Notes: generated by a model not told the origin, from the letters alone. Positions 37,267 through 49,875 are shown, numbered from the stretch's first letter. The stretch is 64,000 bases of DNA from Serratia oryzae (GCF_001976145.1 NZ_MOXD01000003.1:372001-436000), one strand, 5' to 3'. Program-made: numbers and translations.

Positions 37267-38796
37267 TTACGGCCTTGTTGTTGAAATTGCTGAAACTGAC
37301 GGACCAAACCAGTGTTGCACGTTGCTCATTGCTGCACTGGAAGTATCGAGGATCGGTTGAGGATAAACGCCCAACAGAACCAACAGAACCACCAACAGCA
37401 GAATGATGAACAATTCACGCATGGACATGCCTGGCAACGGCTGATCCGATTTCGCTGCACCATAGTAAGCACGCTGCATCATGATCAACGCATAAACCGA
37501 AGCAAACACCAGACCGAAGGTAGAGATCACGGTGATCACCGGCACCACTTGGTAGCTGCCGAACAGGATCATGAATTCGCCGACGAAGTTACCAGTGCCC
37601 GGCATCCCCAGCGTTGCCACAGCGAAGAACAGTGACAGAGCAGGAATCAGCTTGATTCGGCCCCACAGGCCCCCCATCTGACGCAAATCACGGGTATGCA
37701 GGCGCTCGTACAACTGGCCACAGATGATGAACAGACCGGCCGCAGAGAGACCATGCGCAATCATCTGGATCACTGCCCCCTGGTAAGCCAACTGGCTGCC
37801 GGTATAGATGGCAATCAGCACGAAGCCCATGTGCGAAACCGAGGTGTAGGCGATCAAACGCTTGATATCGGTTTGGGCAAACGCCATCCAGGCACCGTAG
37901 AAGATACCCACCACACCCAGCCACATGGCAATAGGTGCAAACTCGGCAGAAGCATTCGGGAACAGGGGCAGGCTGAAACGCAGCAGACCGTAAGCAGCGG
38001 TTTTCAGCAAGATCCCCGCCAGGTCAACAGAACCTGCGGTGGGTGCCTGGCTGTGCGCATCCGGCAACCAGCCGTGTAACGGCACCACCGGCATTTTCAC
38101 CGCGAAAGCGATAAAGAAGCCCAGCATCAGCAGGTATTCGACATTGTGCGACATCGGGGTCTTCAGCAGATCCTGATAAGCAAAAGTCCACACGCCTGTC
38201 GCATTGTAGTGCACAAATACCAGGCCCAGGATCGCAATCAGCATCACCAGACCGCTGGCCTGGGTGTAGATAAAGAACTTGGTTGCCGCCGTGATACGGG
38301 TTTTACCATCCGACGCCTTATGACCCCACAGAGCGATCAGGAAGTACATCGGCACCAGCATCATTTCCCAGAAGAAGAAGAACAGGAACATGTCGATGGC
38401 CAGGAACACACCGATCACGCCGCCCAAGATCCACAGCAGGTTCAGGTGGAAAAAACCCTGATACTTCTGAATTTCACGCCAGGAACAGAGGATCGCCAGC
38501 ACGCCCAGCAGGCCGGTCAACACCACCATCAGCAATGACAGACCGTCCAGCGCCAGGTGGATATTGATGCCAAAGCGTGGGATCCACGGCAGCAGGAACT
38601 CGGACTGCCACTGTGGAATGCCCAGCGGTTTGGTCAGTGAATAGCCGCCCTGCAACCACAGTTGCAGAGAAAGCGCCAATGTCAGCCCCATTGCAATTAA
38701 CGCGATCCAGCGCGGCACCTTTGTACCGAAACGCTCACACTGCCAACACAGCAGACCGCCGATAAAGGGGAGAAGAATTAGCCAAGGTAATAGCAT
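37267..38796 (-). CDS. nuoM: NADH-quinone oxidoreductase subunit M
   Basis: NuoM is an antiporter-like proton-pumping subunit of complex I. It has 509 residues, the same as E. coli, with fourteen predicted helices. The conserved glutamate lies in FFFFWEMMLVPMYFLIALWG and the lysine-bearing broken-helix region is QTDIKRLIAYTSVSHMGFVL. It begins 215 bases after the nuoL stop, a gap that contains an ERIC element. Confidence 0.97.
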   Translation of the reverse strand: MLLPWLILLPFIGGLLCWQCERFGTKVPRWIALIAMGLTLALSLQLWLQGGYSLTKPLGIPQWQSEFLLPWIPRFGINIHLALDGLSLLMVVLTGLLGVLAILCSWREIQKYQGFFHLNLLWILGGVIGVFLAIDMFLFFFFWEMMLVPMYFLIALWGHKASDGKTRITAATKFFIYTQASGLVMLIAILGLVFVHYNATGVWTFAYQDLLKTPMSHNVEYLLMLGFFIAFAVKMPVVPLHGWLPDAHSQAPTAGSVDLAGILLKTAAYGLLRFSLPLFPNASAEFAPIAMWLGVVGIFYGAWMAFAQTDIKRLIAYTSVSHMGFVLIAIYTGSQLAYQGAVIQMIAHGLSAAGLFIICGQLYERLHTRDLRQMGGLWGRIKLIPALSLFFAVATLGMPGTGNFVGEFMILFGSYQVVPVITVISTFGLVFASVYALIMMQRAYYGAAKSDQPLPGMSMRELFIILLLVVLLVLLGVYPQPILDTSSAAMSNVQHWFGPSVSAISTTRP

Positions 38797-39011
38797 GGCG
38801 TTTTGTATCCCTTATTCTACCCTTCGCCTTTCAAGCTGGTGCGTTGTTGGCTGCGTATACTCACCCCAGTCACTTACTTTAGTAAGCTCCTGGGGATTCG
38901 TACACTTGCCGCCTAGCCCCAACTTGAAATTCTTGGGTATAAAGCAAAAACATTGTACATAACGCTGAATTAACGAGCGTTATGCCCGACAATCGTATTC
39001 GAGTTGTTCTG
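38797..39011. other. nuoL-nuoM intergenic gap holding an ERIC element
   Basis: A 215-base gap within the complex I operon, most of it (38818-38941) one ERIC element. The nuoM ribosome site must lie between the repeat and 38796 (AAGGGATAC on the minus strand). Confidence 0.75.
38818..38941. repeat. ERIC element inside the nuo operon
   Basis: Full-length element of about 124 bases. The core is CTCACCCCAGTCACTTAC and GTAAGCTCCTGGGGATTCG, matching the ERIC consensus closely, with ends TACCCTTCGCCTTTCAAGC and ACTTGAAATTCTTGGGTATA. When transcribed it can form a long hairpin between the nuoL and nuoM coding parts of the mRNA. Confidence 0.92.
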
Positions 39012-40859
39012 TTAGAACAAAGTCAACAGAACCAATACGACCACTGCACCCACACCCATCGACGCGATATACCAGCGGATCTGACCATTCTCGCTCACCG
39101 TCAGGCCACGGTTCCCCCAGCGGGAGAAGAGTGCCGGGAGGTTCATTAACGAGTTCAGCGGATCGCTTTGCAACAGCCGGGCTACGCCCAGATACGGCTT
39201 GACGAACACTTTGTCGTACAGCCAGTCAAAGCCCCAGGCATGGAACCACCAGGTCGAGAAGAAGCGGCCTGGCGCACTGTTCGCGATGCTGTTCACCAGG
39301 CTGCGTTTACCCAACCACAGTGCAGCAGCCAGCAGGATACCGACAATGGCCACCACGCCAGAGGCGATTTCCAGTTGCAATACGCTACCGTGTGCCATCT
39401 CAGTGGTCTCCGGCAGCACGCCCTTGAGCGGTGGCACAATCATCGCGCCAACGAAGGTCGACAGCACCAGCAGAACCAACAGCGGCAGGTGGTGTGTGAT
39501 GCCTTTACCAGCATGAGCTTTGATTTTTTCTTCACCGTGGAACACGATAAAGATCATACGGAAAGTGTACAGCGAGGTCATAAACGCGCCGATCAGGCCT
39601 GCAATCATCAGGTTGATGTGGCCGTTCGCCATGGCACCTGCCAGAATCTCATCCTTACTGAAGAAACCTGCGGTAACGATCGGCAAGGCCGACAGCGCGG
39701 CGCCCCCCACCAGGAAGCAGACATAAACCAGCGGGATACTCTTACGCAGGCCGCCCATCTTGAAGATATTCTGCTCATGGTGGCAGGCCAGGATCACCGA
39801 GCCGGACGCCAGGAACAACAGGGCTTTAAAGAATGCGTGCGTCATCAGGTGGAAGATCGCCGCATCCCATGCCTGCACGCCCAGCGCCAGGAACATGTAA
39901 CCAATCTGGCTCATGGTGGAGTATGCAAGCACGCGTTTGATGTCGGTTTGTACCAGCGCGGCAAAACCGGCCAGCAGCAGGGTTACCGCCCCGACGATGC
40001 CCACCAGGTTCAGCACTTCCGGCGCCATCAGGAACAGACCGTGCGTACGGGCAATCAGGTAGACGCCTGCGGTGACCATGGTCGCCGCGTGGATCAGCGC
40101 CGACACCGGCGTTGGGCCAGCCATCGCATCTGCCAACCAGGTTTGCAATGGCAGCTGCGCCGACTTACCGACCGCACCACCCAGTAACATCAGGGTGGCC
40201 CAGGTGATAGCGGTATCGCCAATCGCCAGTTTCTGCGGTGCCAGCACCATCAGTTCACGGATATTCAGCGTACCCAACTCGCGATACAGAATGAACAGCG
40301 CGAAAGCCAGGAACACGTCACCCACGCGGGTCACGATGAAGGCCTTCATTGCCGCCGCGCCGTTGGCCGGATCTTTATAGTAGAAGCCGATCAACAGATA
40401 GCTGCACAGCCCTACTCCTTCCCAACCCAGATACAGCAGCAACAGGTTGTCTGCCAGTACCAGGATCACCATGCTGGCAATAAACAGGTTGGTATAGGCG
40501 AAGAAGCGTGAATAGCCTTCTTCACCGCGCATGTACCAGGAAGCGAACATGTGGATCAGGAAGCCAACGCCGGTGACCACCGACAGCATGGTCAACGACA
40601 AGCCGTCCAGAACCAGGGTCACGCCGACGTTGAAATCTCCGACGGTCATCCAGTTCCACAGGCTCTGTTCAAACAACTGTAGGCCTGCCACTCTCTGGCC
40701 GAGAAAATCGATCGCAACATAGAGCGTGACCAGCGCTGCCAAGCCAATAGACCCCACGCCGACGGTGGCTGCGGTGTTCTCAGACCAGCGGCCACGGGAA
40801 AATGCCAACAGCAGGAACCCGATCAGCGGTAGCAGAATAGTTAAATATAATAGGTTCAT
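39012..40859 (-). CDS. nuoL: NADH-quinone oxidoreductase subunit L
   Basis: NuoL is the distal antiporter-like subunit of complex I. It carries the long amphipathic lateral helix that runs along the membrane arm. The 615-residue product (613 in E. coli) shows the conserved motifs [41 protein letters not shown] and [20 protein letters not shown]. The start overlaps the nuoK stop by 4 bases (ATGA). Confidence 0.97.
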   Translation of the reverse strand: MNLLYLTILLPLIGFLLLAFSRGRWSENTAATVGVGSIGLAALVTLYVAIDFLGQRVAGLQLFEQSLWNWMTVGDFNVGVTLVLDGLSLTMLSVVTGVGFLIHMFASWYMRGEEGYSRFFAYTNLFIASMVILVLADNLLLLYLGWEGVGLCSYLLIGFYYKDPANGAAAMKAFIVTRVGDVFLAFALFILYRELGTLNIRELMVLAPQKLAIGDTAITWATLMLLGGAVGKSAQLPLQTWLADAMAGPTPVSALIHAATMVTAGVYLIARTHGLFLMAPEVLNLVGIVGAVTLLLAGFAALVQTDIKRVLAYSTMSQIGYMFLALGVQAWDAAIFHLMTHAFFKALLFLASGSVILACHHEQNIFKMGGLRKSIPLVYVCFLVGGAALSALPIVTAGFFSKDEILAGAMANGHINLMIAGLIGAFMTSLYTFRMIFIVFHGEEKIKAHAGKGITHHLPLLVLLVLSTFVGAMIVPPLKGVLPETTEMAHGSVLQLEIASGVVAIVGILLAAALWLGKRSLVNSIANSAPGRFFSTWWFHAWGFDWLYDKVFVKPYLGVARLLQSDPLNSLMNLPALFSRWGNRGLTVSENGQIRWYIASMGVGAVVVLVLLTLF

Positions 40860-41158
40860 CCGCGCATCTCACTGACAGTATCAATATTCAGGGTATGACG
40901 ACGACGGTGTAGCTGCAGCAGCAACGCCAGGCCGATACTGGCCTCCGCCGCCGCCAGGCTGATCGCCAGGATATACATTATCTGCCCATCCGCCTGTACC
41001 CAATAGCTGCCTGCCACGATGAAGGCCAACGCCGCCGCGTTGATCATCACTTCCAGGCTGATCAACATAAACAGCAGGTTACGACGGATCAGCAACCCGG
41101 TCAGCCCCAGAACGAACAGAATCGCCGCCAGAATCAAACCATGTTGGAGAGGGATCAT
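40856..41158 (-). CDS. nuoK: NADH-quinone oxidoreductase subunit K
   Basis: A 100-residue membrane subunit of complex I with three helices, including the key glutamates in [15 protein letters not shown]-like (here [16 protein letters not shown]) and [14 protein letters not shown] that form part of the proton path. Four-base overlaps with nuoJ and nuoL indicate coupled translation. Confidence 0.97.
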   Translation of the reverse strand: MIPLQHGLILAAILFVLGLTGLLIRRNLLFMLISLEVMINAAALAFIVAGSYWVQADGQIMYILAISLAAAEASIGLALLLQLHRRRHTLNIDTVSEMRG

Positions 41159-41712
41159 GCTTGCTCCTCCGATTTTCTTTTCGCCATTTCACTGGCCGGG
41201 GCATTGCTCAGCACTTCACCCGGCTTGTGTTCACGGCCAACGTGGAAGGCAACAACCAGACCGGCCAACAGCAACATTGAAGCCAATTCAACGGCCAGAA
41301 CATAAGGACCAAACAGACTGATCCCCACCGCTTTAGCGTCCACCATCTCACCGCTGATGCCCTGATCGTCCAAGCTGCGGATCGCAATAATCAGCACCAC
41401 CAGCAACGCCAGTGACAAAAGGCCAGGGCCGATCCATACCGACGGTTTCAACCATTCACGCTCTTGCTGCTGCACCGCGCTGCCGAGGTTGAGCATCATC
41501 ACCACAAAGACGAACAGCACCATAATGGCCCCGGCGTAAACGATGATTTCCAGCGCACCGGCAAAATAGGCACCCAATGAGAAAAAGACTGCCGAGATCG
41601 CCAGTAATGAAACGATCAGATACAGCAGCGCATGTACAGGATTGGTATGCGAGATCACGCGAATCGTCGCGACAATCGCAATCAAACCTGCCAGATAAAA
41701 GGCAATTTCCAT
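41155..41712 (-). CDS. nuoJ: NADH-quinone oxidoreductase subunit J
   Basis: A 185-residue membrane subunit of complex I with five helices. The third helix contains the family motif [20 protein letters not shown], where a bend is thought to couple quinone reduction to proton pumping. The start lies 8 bases after the nuoI stop. Confidence 0.96.
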   Translation of the reverse strand: MEIAFYLAGLIAIVATIRVISHTNPVHALLYLIVSLLAISAVFFSLGAYFAGALEIIVYAGAIMVLFVFVVMMLNLGSAVQQQEREWLKPSVWIGPGLLSLALLVVLIIAIRSLDDQGISGEMVDAKAVGISLFGPYVLAVELASMLLLAGLVVAFHVGREHKPGEVLSNAPASEMAKRKSEEQA

Positions 41713-41720
41713 GCTTGCTC

Positions 41721-42263
41721 CTACGGCAACAGACCTTTGACGTCGATCGGTTTGGCTTCGTTTTCGGCTTCGCCCTTGGCTTTGCCGTCAATCGCCATAC
41801 CGGCCATCCGGTAAAAGTTATATTCCGGATATTTACCCGGCCCCGAGATCAAAAGATCTTCTTTTTCGTACACTAAATCCTGACGCTTGAATTCACCCAT
41901 TTCAAAGTCCGGCGTGAGCTGGATAGCCGTCGTAGGGCAAGCTTCCTCACACAGGCCGCAAAAGATGCAGCGTGAGAAGTTGACGCGGAAAAACTCTGGA
42001 TACCAGCGGCCATCTTCCCGCTCGGCTTTTTGCAGTGAAATACACCCCACCGGGCAAGCAACCGCACACAGGTTACAGGCCACACAGCGTTCCTCACCGT
42101 CAGGATCGCGCGTCAGCACAATCCGGCCACGGTAGCGCGGCGGCAGGTAAACCGGCTCTTCTGGATACATCTGGGTTTCACGCTTGGCGAAGGCATGCAT
42201 GCCAATCATCCAAAGGCTGCGCACCTGGGTGCCGAAACCAACCACTAACTCTTTCAATGTCAT
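41721..42263 (-). CDS. nuoI: NADH-quinone oxidoreductase subunit I
   Basis: A 180-residue peripheral subunit of complex I with two 4Fe-4S clusters (N6a and N6b). The ligands are in [16 protein letters not shown] and [16 protein letters not shown]. It passes electrons toward NuoB. Length equals the E. coli protein. Confidence 0.97.
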   Translation of the reverse strand: MTLKELVVGFGTQVRSLWMIGMHAFAKRETQMYPEEPVYLPPRYRGRIVLTRDPDGEERCVACNLCAVACPVGCISLQKAEREDGRWYPEFFRVNFSRCIFCGLCEEACPTTAIQLTPDFEMGEFKRQDLVYEKEDLLISGPGKYPEYNFYRMAGMAIDGKAKGEAENEAKPIDVKGLLP

Positions 42264-42277
42264 GGTTTATTCACCCC

Positions 42278-43255
42278 TTATTGAGCGTTGTACAAAATGA
42301 CTGCTGCGGTTGCCAGCAGGTTCAGCAGCGTCAATGGCAGGCAAACTTTCCAGCCAAATGACATCATCTGGTCATAACGCGGGCGCGGCAGCGATGCACG
42401 GATCAGAATGAACATCACCATAAAGAAGGCCGTTTTCAATGCAAACCAGATGAATGGCGGCAGGAACGGGCCCTGCCAGCCGCCGAAGAACAACGTCACA
42501 ATCAGGGCGGACACGGTAACGATACCGATGTATTCCCCCACAAAGAACAGACCGAACTTCATCCCGGAATATTCAATGTGATAACCGTCAGCCAGTTCCT
42601 GCTCGGCTTCCGGCTGGTCAAACGGATGGCGGTGACACACCGCAACCCCGGCAATGGCAAAGGTCAGGAAACCAAAGAATTGCGGGATGATATTCCAGAC
42701 GTGAGCCTGTGACTCAACGATCGCCTGCATGTTGAACGAGCCAGCTTGCGCCACCACGCCCATCAGTGACAAACCGAGGAACACTTCATAACTCAGCGTC
42801 TGCGCAGAAGCACGCATCGCTCCCAACAGTGAGTATTTGTTATTGCTCGACCAACCGGCGAACAGCACGGCATACACCGCCAGACCGGCCATCATCAGGA
42901 AGAACAGAATACCGATATTGAGATCGGACACCGCCCAGCTAGGGCTGACCGGCACGATAGCAAAGGCCAACAGCAAAGAAGTAAAGGCGATCATCGGTGC
43001 CAGGGTAAAGATCACCCGGTCGGAGAAGGTCGGCACCCAGTCTTCTTTGAAGAACATTTTGATCATGTCGGCAACCAACTGCAGCGAACCGCCCCAGCCG
43101 ACACGGTTTGGCCCGTAACGGTTCTGGAACAGGCCCAGCAGACGGCGCTCACCGAAGCTCATGAAGGCCCCGCAGGTGACAACCACCAGCAGGATCGCCA
43201 CCGCTTTCAGAACGGCGATCAGAATCTCGATCACCCCAGGCGTAAACCAGCTCAT
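42278..43255 (-). CDS. nuoH: NADH-quinone oxidoreductase subunit H
   Basis: A 325-residue membrane subunit that forms the quinone-binding chamber with NuoB and NuoD. Conserved motifs include [20 protein letters not shown] in the first loop and [20 protein letters not shown], the charged loop next to the quinone site. Its ATG overlaps the nuoG stop by 4 bases. Confidence 0.97.
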   Translation of the reverse strand: MSWFTPGVIEILIAVLKAVAILLVVVTCGAFMSFGERRLLGLFQNRYGPNRVGWGGSLQLVADMIKMFFKEDWVPTFSDRVIFTLAPMIAFTSLLLAFAIVPVSPSWAVSDLNIGILFFLMMAGLAVYAVLFAGWSSNNKYSLLGAMRASAQTLSYEVFLGLSLMGVVAQAGSFNMQAIVESQAHVWNIIPQFFGFLTFAIAGVAVCHRHPFDQPEAEQELADGYHIEYSGMKFGLFFVGEYIGIVTVSALIVTLFFGGWQGPFLPPFIWFALKTAFFMVMFILIRASLPRPRYDQMMSFGWKVCLPLTLLNLLATAAVILYNAQ

Positions 43256-45987
43256 TGTGCTGCCTCCCGCAGATTTTCAACCGTTGCGCCCACCAATACC
43301 GGCGGGATACCTGGCAAGCCGAGCGGCAAACCCACCTGCCCCTGCGCCAGAGTTTCGCTCAAACGCGCCGGCAAACGCAGCGTTTGACCAGCACAGGTAA
43401 ACTCTAACCAGGCACCGGCGTTCACACCAAGCTGAGCGGCATCGGCACTGTTGACCATCACATAGGCCTGCGGCATACGTTGCTGGATCACATCGGCACG
43501 TTGCGACATTTCGTCACTGCCGAACAGGTGGTAATACGGCGCCACACGCCAGCCTTCGGCCTTGAATGCCGCCGGGATCGTGGTGAAGTAACCGAGGTTC
43601 CCCTCCCCCGCTTCGATCAGACGCACACCCGGATCGCCATGACGCAGTTTGCCGCCCACTTCGGCCTGGAACTTGTTCCATGCCTGCGGTGAGTTCCAAC
43701 CGGGTGCCCAAGCGAACGGGATCTGCTGGCGATTGGCCAACGGGCTGTTGTTCCCTTCCATCGAGAAGGCGAACATGGTGTCTTTATCCTGCGGTTGACG
43801 CGGTTCATGCACGCTGATATCAGCACGCATTGCGGTACGGCCGCTGTAACGGTGCGGCGAACGTGCCAGTTTCTGGCCACGAATGCGGAAGGTGGCATCT
43901 GGCGCCGCCTCGACAATCCCCTGCAATTGCGGCAATGCAGCCACACAGGCTTCGATGACATCGTCCAACTGTGTCCAGTCAACCTGGCGGCTGGTGTAGG
44001 TCGAATGCAACGAGTGCATCCAACGCCAGCTTTCCAGCATCACGCTGTGGATATTGTTCTTGGCGTCATCGTAATAAGCCGGGTCATAGACCTGGAAGAA
44101 GCGCTGCGCACGGCCCTCCTGGTTGACCAGCGTCCCGTCGCTCTCGGCAAAACTGGCGGCAGACAGGATCAGGTTGGCTTTTTCCATGATGGCGGTGCGC
44201 TGATGATCGGCCACAATCAGGTTATTAACATTGGCCAGTGCCGCATCTACCTTCGCTGCCGGAGCATGACGGTAGAGATCGTTCTCCATCACGATCGCGG
44301 TATCGGCTACACCGTTTTCCAGTTGCGACAGTGCTTCATCCAGAGAACCACCGCCGATCATCGCCAGCCCCATGCTGTTGGCAGCCGCGGCCACGAAGGT
44401 AATACCGACGTTGGCACCACGGCCTTTCAACGCCTTGGCGATATTGGCTGCCGCTTCGATAATGGCATCACTGCCCGCATTACTGCCGGAGATGATCAAC
44501 GGCTTCTGCGCGCCTGCTAAAGCCTGCACGATCACATCAATTTTCTTGTTCAGATCTGCAGCCAGATCGGTCACCGCCGGTGCAGACTCATCCAGCGCAT
44601 GGGCAATGGCGAAGCCTAAACGGGCTTGCTCATCAACCGGCGCACGGTAGTTCCAGGCGGCGATATCATCCAGGCGGGTGTTATCCACGTTGGTGACAAA
44701 CAGCGGGTGTTTAGCATGCTGGCCAATATTCTGCACCGCGGCGATCTGCCAGTCGGCCACGCGCTGTGCTGCGGCCATGGCGCGGGCTTTACCCTTCACC
44801 GCCTGACGTACCGCAAGCGCAATACGGGCACCGGTCTGAGTCAGATCTTCGCCCAGCACCAGTACCGCATCGTAGCTTTCAATGTCACGCAGGTTAGGGG
44901 TGGTAACACCACTGTTTTTCAGCACGTTAAGCATCAGGTTCAGGCGCTGTTGTTCTGCCTGATTGATACCGGTATAGAAGTTCTCCGCCCCCACCAGTTC
45001 ACGCAGCGCAAAGTTGCTTTCCAGGCTGGCACGCGGTGAACCGATACCGATAGTTTTCTTCGCCTGACGCAGAATATCTGCCGCGCCCTGCATCGCCTGT
45101 TCGGCGTTCAGGGTGATCCAGTCGTTACCACGCAGCTGTTGCGGTTGGCGCGGACGATCCTTCAGGTTGACATAGCCATAGCCAAAACGACCACGGTCAC
45201 ACAGGAAATAGTGGTTCACACTGCCGTTATAACGGTTTTCGATACGACGCAGTTCGCCATAACGCTCACCGGGGCTGGTGTTGCAACCGACGCTGCACTG
45301 CTGGCAGATGCTCGGTGCAAACTGCATGTCCCATTTGCGGTTATAACGCTCAGAGTGGGTCTTGTCAGTGAATACGCCGGTTGGGCAGACTTCTACCAAG
45401 TTACCGGAAAACTCGCTTTCCAGCGTACCGCTCTCTGGGCGGCCAAAGTAGACGTTGTCATGGGCACCGTAGACACCAAAATCGGTGCCGTCTGCATAAT
45501 CTTTGTAGTAACGCACGCAGCGGTAACAGGCAATGCAGCGGTTCATCTCATGAGAGATAAACGGCCCCAGTTCCTGGTTGTTATGAGTACGCTTGGTGAA
45601 GCGGTATCTCCGGAAGCTGTGGCCGGTCATTACCGTCATATCCTGCAGGTGACAGTTGCCGCCCTCTTCACATACCGGACAATCGTGCGGATGGTTGGTC
45701 ATCAACCATTCGACCACGCTTTCACGGAACTGCTTGGCTTCGGCATCATCAATGGAAATGAAGGTCCCATCAGATGCCGGTGTCATACAAGACATCACCA
45801 AACGGCCACGCGTATCGTCCGCGTTTTGGTATTGCTTTACCGCACATTGGCGGCAAGCGCCGACGCTTCCCAGCGCCGGATGCCAGCAAAAGTAAGGAAT
45901 ATCGAGCCCGAGGGAGAGACACGCCTGCAACAGGTTGTCGGCTCCATCTACGTCGTATTCTTTGCCGTCTACATGAATCGTAGCCAT
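43252..45987 (-). CDS. nuoG: NADH-quinone oxidoreductase subunit G
   Basis: The large iron-sulfur subunit of complex I, 911 residues (908 in E. coli). The N-terminal 2Fe-2S cluster ligands are in [15 protein letters not shown]. Further clusters are in [31 protein letters not shown] and [11 protein letters not shown]. The rest is a molybdopterin-oxidoreductase-like domain without a metal cofactor. The ATG at 45987 ([11 protein letters not shown]) is the family start; an in-frame ATG at 45996 is an alternative. Confidence 0.97.
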   Translation of the reverse strand: MATIHVDGKEYDVDGADNLLQACLSLGLDIPYFCWHPALGSVGACRQCAVKQYQNADDTRGRLVMSCMTPASDGTFISIDDAEAKQFRESVVEWLMTNHPHDCPVCEEGGNCHLQDMTVMTGHSFRRYRFTKRTHNNQELGPFISHEMNRCIACYRCVRYYKDYADGTDFGVYGAHDNVYFGRPESGTLESEFSGNLVEVCPTGVFTDKTHSERYNRKWDMQFAPSICQQCSVGCNTSPGERYGELRRIENRYNGSVNHYFLCDRGRFGYGYVNLKDRPRQPQQLRGNDWITLNAEQAMQGAADILRQAKKTIGIGSPRASLESNFALRELVGAENFYTGINQAEQQRLNLMLNVLKNSGVTTPNLRDIESYDAVLVLGEDLTQTGARIALAVRQAVKGKARAMAAAQRVADWQIAAVQNIGQHAKHPLFVTNVDNTRLDDIAAWNYRAPVDEQARLGFAIAHALDESAPAVTDLAADLNKKIDVIVQALAGAQKPLIISGSNAGSDAIIEAAANIAKALKGRGANVGITFVAAAANSMGLAMIGGGSLDEALSQLENGVADTAIVMENDLYRHAPAAKVDAALANVNNLIVADHQRTAIMEKANLILSAASFAESDGTLVNQEGRAQRFFQVYDPAYYDDAKNNIHSVMLESWRWMHSLHSTYTSRQVDWTQLDDVIEACVAALPQLQGIVEAAPDATFRIRGQKLARSPHRYSGRTAMRADISVHEPRQPQDKDTMFAFSMEGNNSPLANRQQIPFAWAPGWNSPQAWNKFQAEVGGKLRHGDPGVRLIEAGEGNLGYFTTIPAAFKAEGWRVAPYYHLFGSDEMSQRADVIQQRMPQAYVMVNSADAAQLGVNAGAWLEFTCAGQTLRLPARLSETLAQGQVGLPLGLPGIPPVLVGATVENLREAAQ

Positions 45988-46088
45988 AGTCAGCATGCTT
46001 CCAAGTGGCCTGCTTAATGGCAGGCGTTAATCAAAAATTCTGTATGCCCCGCGCCTTTTAACAAGGCAAAAGACGCCGGGTATAGCGG

Positions 46089-47441
46089 CTACCAGCGCTG
46101 TTTTAACAAGTTGTTTGGCTGAATACCGCCAATCACCTGAGTGTTGCCAAAGTGCTGGGTGGCAATACCAGCTTCAAACTCGTCACGGAAATATTTAATC
46201 GCGCTTTGCAGTGGCTCTACGGCACCTGGCGCATGGGCACAAAAGGTTTTGCCTGGGCCGAGGGAGCGACACAGTTGCTCAAGGGTTTCAATATCCCCCG
46301 GCTGCCCTTGGCCATTTTCCAATGCACGCAGGATCTTCACGCTCCACGGCAGGCCGTCGCGGCACGGCGTACACCAACCGCAGGACTCACGGGCAAAGAA
46401 CTCCTCCAGGTTACGCACCAGGGAAACCATGCCGATTTCGTGATCTACCGCCATCGCCAGCGCGGTACCCAGGCGGCTACCCGCTTTGCCGATATGCTCG
46501 AAGTCCATAGGCAGATCCAGATGATCGGCGGTCAGGAAGTCGGTTCCGGCACCACCCGGCTGCCAGGCTTTAAATTTCAGGCCATCGCGCATACCGCCAG
46601 CGTAATCTTCCAGAATTTCACGCGCGGTGGTGCCAAACGGCAGTTCCCACACGCCTGGGTTTTTCACCCGGCCGGAGAAGCCCATCAGTTTGGTGCCCGC
46701 GTCGTTGCTCTTACCGGCGGAAATGCCTTTGTACCAGTCAACGCCGTGCTCAAGAATTGCAGGCACGTTGCACAGGGTTTCGACGTTGTTTACGCAGGTC
46801 GGCTTGCCCCAGGCACCGGCAGACGCCGGGAACGGAGGCTTGGAGCGCGGGTTGGCACGGCGGCCTTCCAGCGAGTTGATCAAGGCAGTTTCTTCACCGC
46901 AGATGTAACGACCAGCACCGGTATGAACGATCAGTTCAAAATCGAAGCCGCTGCCCAGGATATTTTTACCCAACAGGCCCGCTTCGGTGGCTTCGGCAAT
47001 CGCACGGCGCAGATGCACGGCCGCTTCGATATATTCGCCACGTAGGAAGATGTAGCCCCGGTAGGCTTTTAGCGCGAATGCGGAGATCAACATGCCTTCC
47101 ACCAGCAGGTGCGGCAGTTGCTCCATCAGCAGGCGATCTTTATACGTCCCCGGTTCCATTTCATCGGCGTTACACAACAGATAACGGATGTTCATGGATT
47201 CGTCTTTCGGCATCAGGCTCCACTTCAAACCGGTGGAGAAACCTGCACCGCCACGGCCTTTCAGCCCGGCGTCTTTTACCAGATTGACGATCTCATCGGG
47301 TGCCAGGCCTTTAAGGGCTTTTTCCGCGCCGACGTAACCGTTTTTGCTACGATATTCATCCAGCCACACCGGCTGTTGGTCATCGCGCAACCGCCAGGTG
47401 AGAGGATGCATTTCGGCAGTACGTTTGATATCTATCATCAT
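46089..47441 (-). CDS. nuoF: NADH-quinone oxidoreductase subunit F
   Basis: The NADH-oxidising subunit of complex I, 450 residues (445 in E. coli). It binds NADH and FMN ([43 protein letters not shown]) and a 4Fe-4S cluster ([12 protein letters not shown] with the fourth ligand in FCAHAPG). The start is ATG at 47441 or 47438 (the sequence reads ATGATG), overlapping the nuoE TGA. Confidence 0.97.
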   Translation of the reverse strand: MMIDIKRTAEMHPLTWRLRDDQQPVWLDEYRSKNGYVGAEKALKGLAPDEIVNLVKDAGLKGRGGAGFSTGLKWSLMPKDESMNIRYLLCNADEMEPGTYKDRLLMEQLPHLLVEGMLISAFALKAYRGYIFLRGEYIEAAVHLRRAIAEATEAGLLGKNILGSGFDFELIVHTGAGRYICGEETALINSLEGRRANPRSKPPFPASAGAWGKPTCVNNVETLCNVPAILEHGVDWYKGISAGKSNDAGTKLMGFSGRVKNPGVWELPFGTTAREILEDYAGGMRDGLKFKAWQPGGAGTDFLTADHLDLPMDFEHIGKAGSRLGTALAMAVDHEIGMVSLVRNLEEFFARESCGWCTPCRDGLPWSVKILRALENGQGQPGDIETLEQLCRSLGPGKTFCAHAPGAVEPLQSAIKYFRDEFEAGIATQHFGNTQVIGGIQPNNLLKQRW

Positions 47442-47971
47442 TTATACCGCTCCAACAATTCGACCGCATTTTCCGGCGTCAGATGAGCGTGAGTATCCTC
47501 ATCGATCATCATGCTTGGGCCTTTGTCGCAGTTGCCCAGGCAGCAGGTTGGCAGCAGCGTAAAGCGGCCATCGAAGGTGGTTTGACCCGGCTTGATATTG
47601 AGTTTCTTCTCCAGTGCCGCCTGAATGCCCTGATAACCATTGATGTGACACACTACGCTGTCACAATAACGGATTATGTGGCGCCCGACAGGCTGACGGA
47701 AAATCTGGCTGTAGAACGTGGCCACGCCCTCTACGTCGCTGGCAGGAATACCCAGCACTTCAGCAATGGCATAAATCGCCCCATCAGGCACCCAGCCACG
47801 CTGCTTCTGCACAATTTTCAGTGCTTCGATAGAAGCCGCGCGAGGATCCTCGTAATGGTGCTTTTCGTGCTCGATCGCATCACGCTCTTGCGCGCTCAGC
47901 ACAAATGCATCGGCACCGTTTTCGGGAACGACTGCATTAATCGGCTCAAGTGCATCGTTATGATCATGCAT
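47438..47971 (-). CDS. nuoE: NADH-quinone oxidoreductase subunit E
   Basis: A thioredoxin-like 2Fe-2S subunit that sits beside NuoF. Ligands are in [10 protein letters not shown] and [13 protein letters not shown]. The 177-residue product is about 11 residues longer than the E. coli protein, the extra part being at the N-terminus ([15 protein letters not shown]). Only two bases separate it from nuoCD. Confidence 0.96.
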   Translation of the reverse strand: MHDHNDALEPINAVVPENGADAFVLSAQERDAIEHEKHHYEDPRAASIEALKIVQKQRGWVPDGAIYAIAEVLGIPASDVEGVATFYSQIFRQPVGRHIIRYCDSVVCHINGYQGIQAALEKKLNIKPGQTTFDGRFTLLPTCCLGNCDKGPSMMIDEDTHAHLTPENAVELLERYK

Positions 47972-47973
47972 AG

Positions 47974-49779
47974 TTAGCGGTCCACATCTGACATTACAAA
48001 ATCGATACTACCCAGATAGACGATCAGGTCGGAGACCAGGCTGCCACGGATTACCGCCGGGATTTGCTGCAAGTGAGCAAAGCTTGGCGTACGTACCCGG
48101 GTGCGATAGCTCATAGTGCTGCCGTCGCTGGTCAGGTAGTAGCTGTTAATCCCTTTCGTGGCTTCAATCATCTGGAATGATTCGTTGGCTGGCATCACCG
48201 GGCCCCAGGAAACCTGCAGGAAGTGGGTGATCAGCGTTTCAATATGCTGCAGCGTGCGCTCTTTCGGCGGCGGCGTAGTCAGCGGGTGATCGGCCTTGAA
48301 TGGGCCTTCCGGCATGTTGTTCAGGCACTGCTCAAGAATCCGCAGGCTCTGGCGCAATTCTTCTACTTTCAACATCACGCGGGTATAGCAGTCGCTGTTG
48401 CCATCACCGACCGGCACTTCGAAATCGAAGTTTTCATAGCCGGAGTACGGACGCCATTTACGCACGTCAAACTCGATACCGGTAGCACGCAGGCCCGCGC
48501 CGGTCACGCCCCACTCCAACGCTTCTTTAGCGTTGTAGGAAGCAACACCGATCGAACGACCTTTGAGGATGCTGTTTTTCAGCGCGGCTTTGACGTAAGA
48601 ATCAAGGCGTTTTGGCATCCAGTCAAGGAAATCACGCAGTAAGCGATCCCAACCGCGCGGCAGATCGTGTGCTACACCACCAATGCGGAACCAGGCCGGA
48701 TGCATACGGAAACCGGTAATCGCTTCCACCAAATCGTACACTTTTTGACGATCGGTAAAGGCGAAGAACACCGGGGTCATCGCGCCCACATCCTGAATAA
48801 AGGTACTGATGTACAGCAGATGGCTGTTGATGCGGAACAGTTCGGAGAGCATGACGCGGATGGTGTTAACACGATCCGGCACTACGATCCCGGCCAGCTT
48901 TTCAACCGCCAGTACGTAAGGCATTTCGTTCACGCAGCCGCCGAGATACTCGATACGGTCGGTGTACGGAATGTAGCTGTGCCAGGACTGGCGTTCGCCC
49001 ATCTTCTCGGCACCGCGGTGATGATAGCCCACGTCCGGCACACAATCGACGATCTCTTCGCCATCCAGTTGCAGAATAATACGGAATGCGCCGTGTGAAG
49101 ACGGGTGGTTCGGGCCGAGGTTAAGGAACATGAAGTCCTCGTTCTCAGTGCCGCGCTTCATGCCCCAATCTTCCGGCTTGAATTTCAGCGACTCCATCTC
49201 CAGATCTTCTTTCTGCTTGGTCAAAACAAACGGATCGAATTCTGTCGCACGCGCCGGATAATCTTTACGCAGTGGATGGCCTTCCCAGGTCTGCGGCATC
49301 ATGATGCGCGTCAGATGCGGGTGGCCATCGAAGGTAATACCGAACATTTCCCAGGTTTCGCGCTCATACCAGTTGGCATTCGGGAACACTTTGGTTGCTG
49401 TGGGCACGTGCAGATCTTTTTCAGACAGCGCCACTTTCAGCATGATGTCACGGTTACGTTCGATTGAAATCAGATGATAGAAAACAGAAAAATCTGCAGC
49501 AGGCAGACCCTGACGGTGAGTACGCAGACGCTCATCAACACCATGCAGATCGAACAGCATCACATAAGGCTTGGGCTGTTTTCTTAGGAACGTCATGACT
49601 TCCAGTAACTGGTCAGGCTTAACCCATACCACGGGCATTCCGGTACGGGTGGGCTGAACGGTAAAGGCTTCCGGCCCAAAACGGTTGCGCAGTTCGCCAA
49701 TCACCGGATCGTCAAGATGATCCCTGGTTTCCCATGCTGGCCGAGCAGACGAAGCGTCGTGCGTCGTTAAATCTGTCAT
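47974..49779 (-). CDS. nuoC: NADH-quinone oxidoreductase fused subunit C/D
   Basis: A natural fusion of NuoC and NuoD, typical of enterobacteria, 601 residues from the ATG at 49779 (an upstream ATG at 49794 adds five). The NuoC part covers about 1-190 ([20 protein letters not shown]). The NuoD part begins with the linker before [18 protein letters not shown], which holds the quinone-site histidine. It continues with [18 protein letters not shown] and ends at [10 protein letters not shown]. Confidence 0.97.
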   Translation of the reverse strand: MTDLTTHDASSARPAWETRDHLDDPVIGELRNRFGPEAFTVQPTRTGMPVVWVKPDQLLEVMTFLRKQPKPYVMLFDLHGVDERLRTHRQGLPAADFSVFYHLISIERNRDIMLKVALSEKDLHVPTATKVFPNANWYERETWEMFGITFDGHPHLTRIMMPQTWEGHPLRKDYPARATEFDPFVLTKQKEDLEMESLKFKPEDWGMKRGTENEDFMFLNLGPNHPSSHGAFRIILQLDGEEIVDCVPDVGYHHRGAEKMGERQSWHSYIPYTDRIEYLGGCVNEMPYVLAVEKLAGIVVPDRVNTIRVMLSELFRINSHLLYISTFIQDVGAMTPVFFAFTDRQKVYDLVEAITGFRMHPAWFRIGGVAHDLPRGWDRLLRDFLDWMPKRLDSYVKAALKNSILKGRSIGVASYNAKEALEWGVTGAGLRATGIEFDVRKWRPYSGYENFDFEVPVGDGNSDCYTRVMLKVEELRQSLRILEQCLNNMPEGPFKADHPLTTPPPKERTLQHIETLITHFLQVSWGPVMPANESFQMIEATKGINSYYLTSDGSTMSYRTRVRTPSFAHLQQIPAVIRGSLVSDLIVYLGSIDFVMSDVDR

Positions 49780-49875
49780 AATTTTTTTCACCACACTAAA
49801 GGGTTATTTCGCCGCAAGTTAAACTTTTCGCGGAGCTAACCAATAACGCACTAAGATGGACGTTAAATGAACGCT

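Noticed and set aside
39168-40187. A 339-codon open frame opposite nuoL
   Set aside because: Shadow frame, rich in His and Gln as expected for the reverse strand of a hydrophobic gene.
45139-47045. Long open frames opposite nuoG and nuoF
   Set aside because: Antisense shadows of conserved complex I genes without motifs or start signals.
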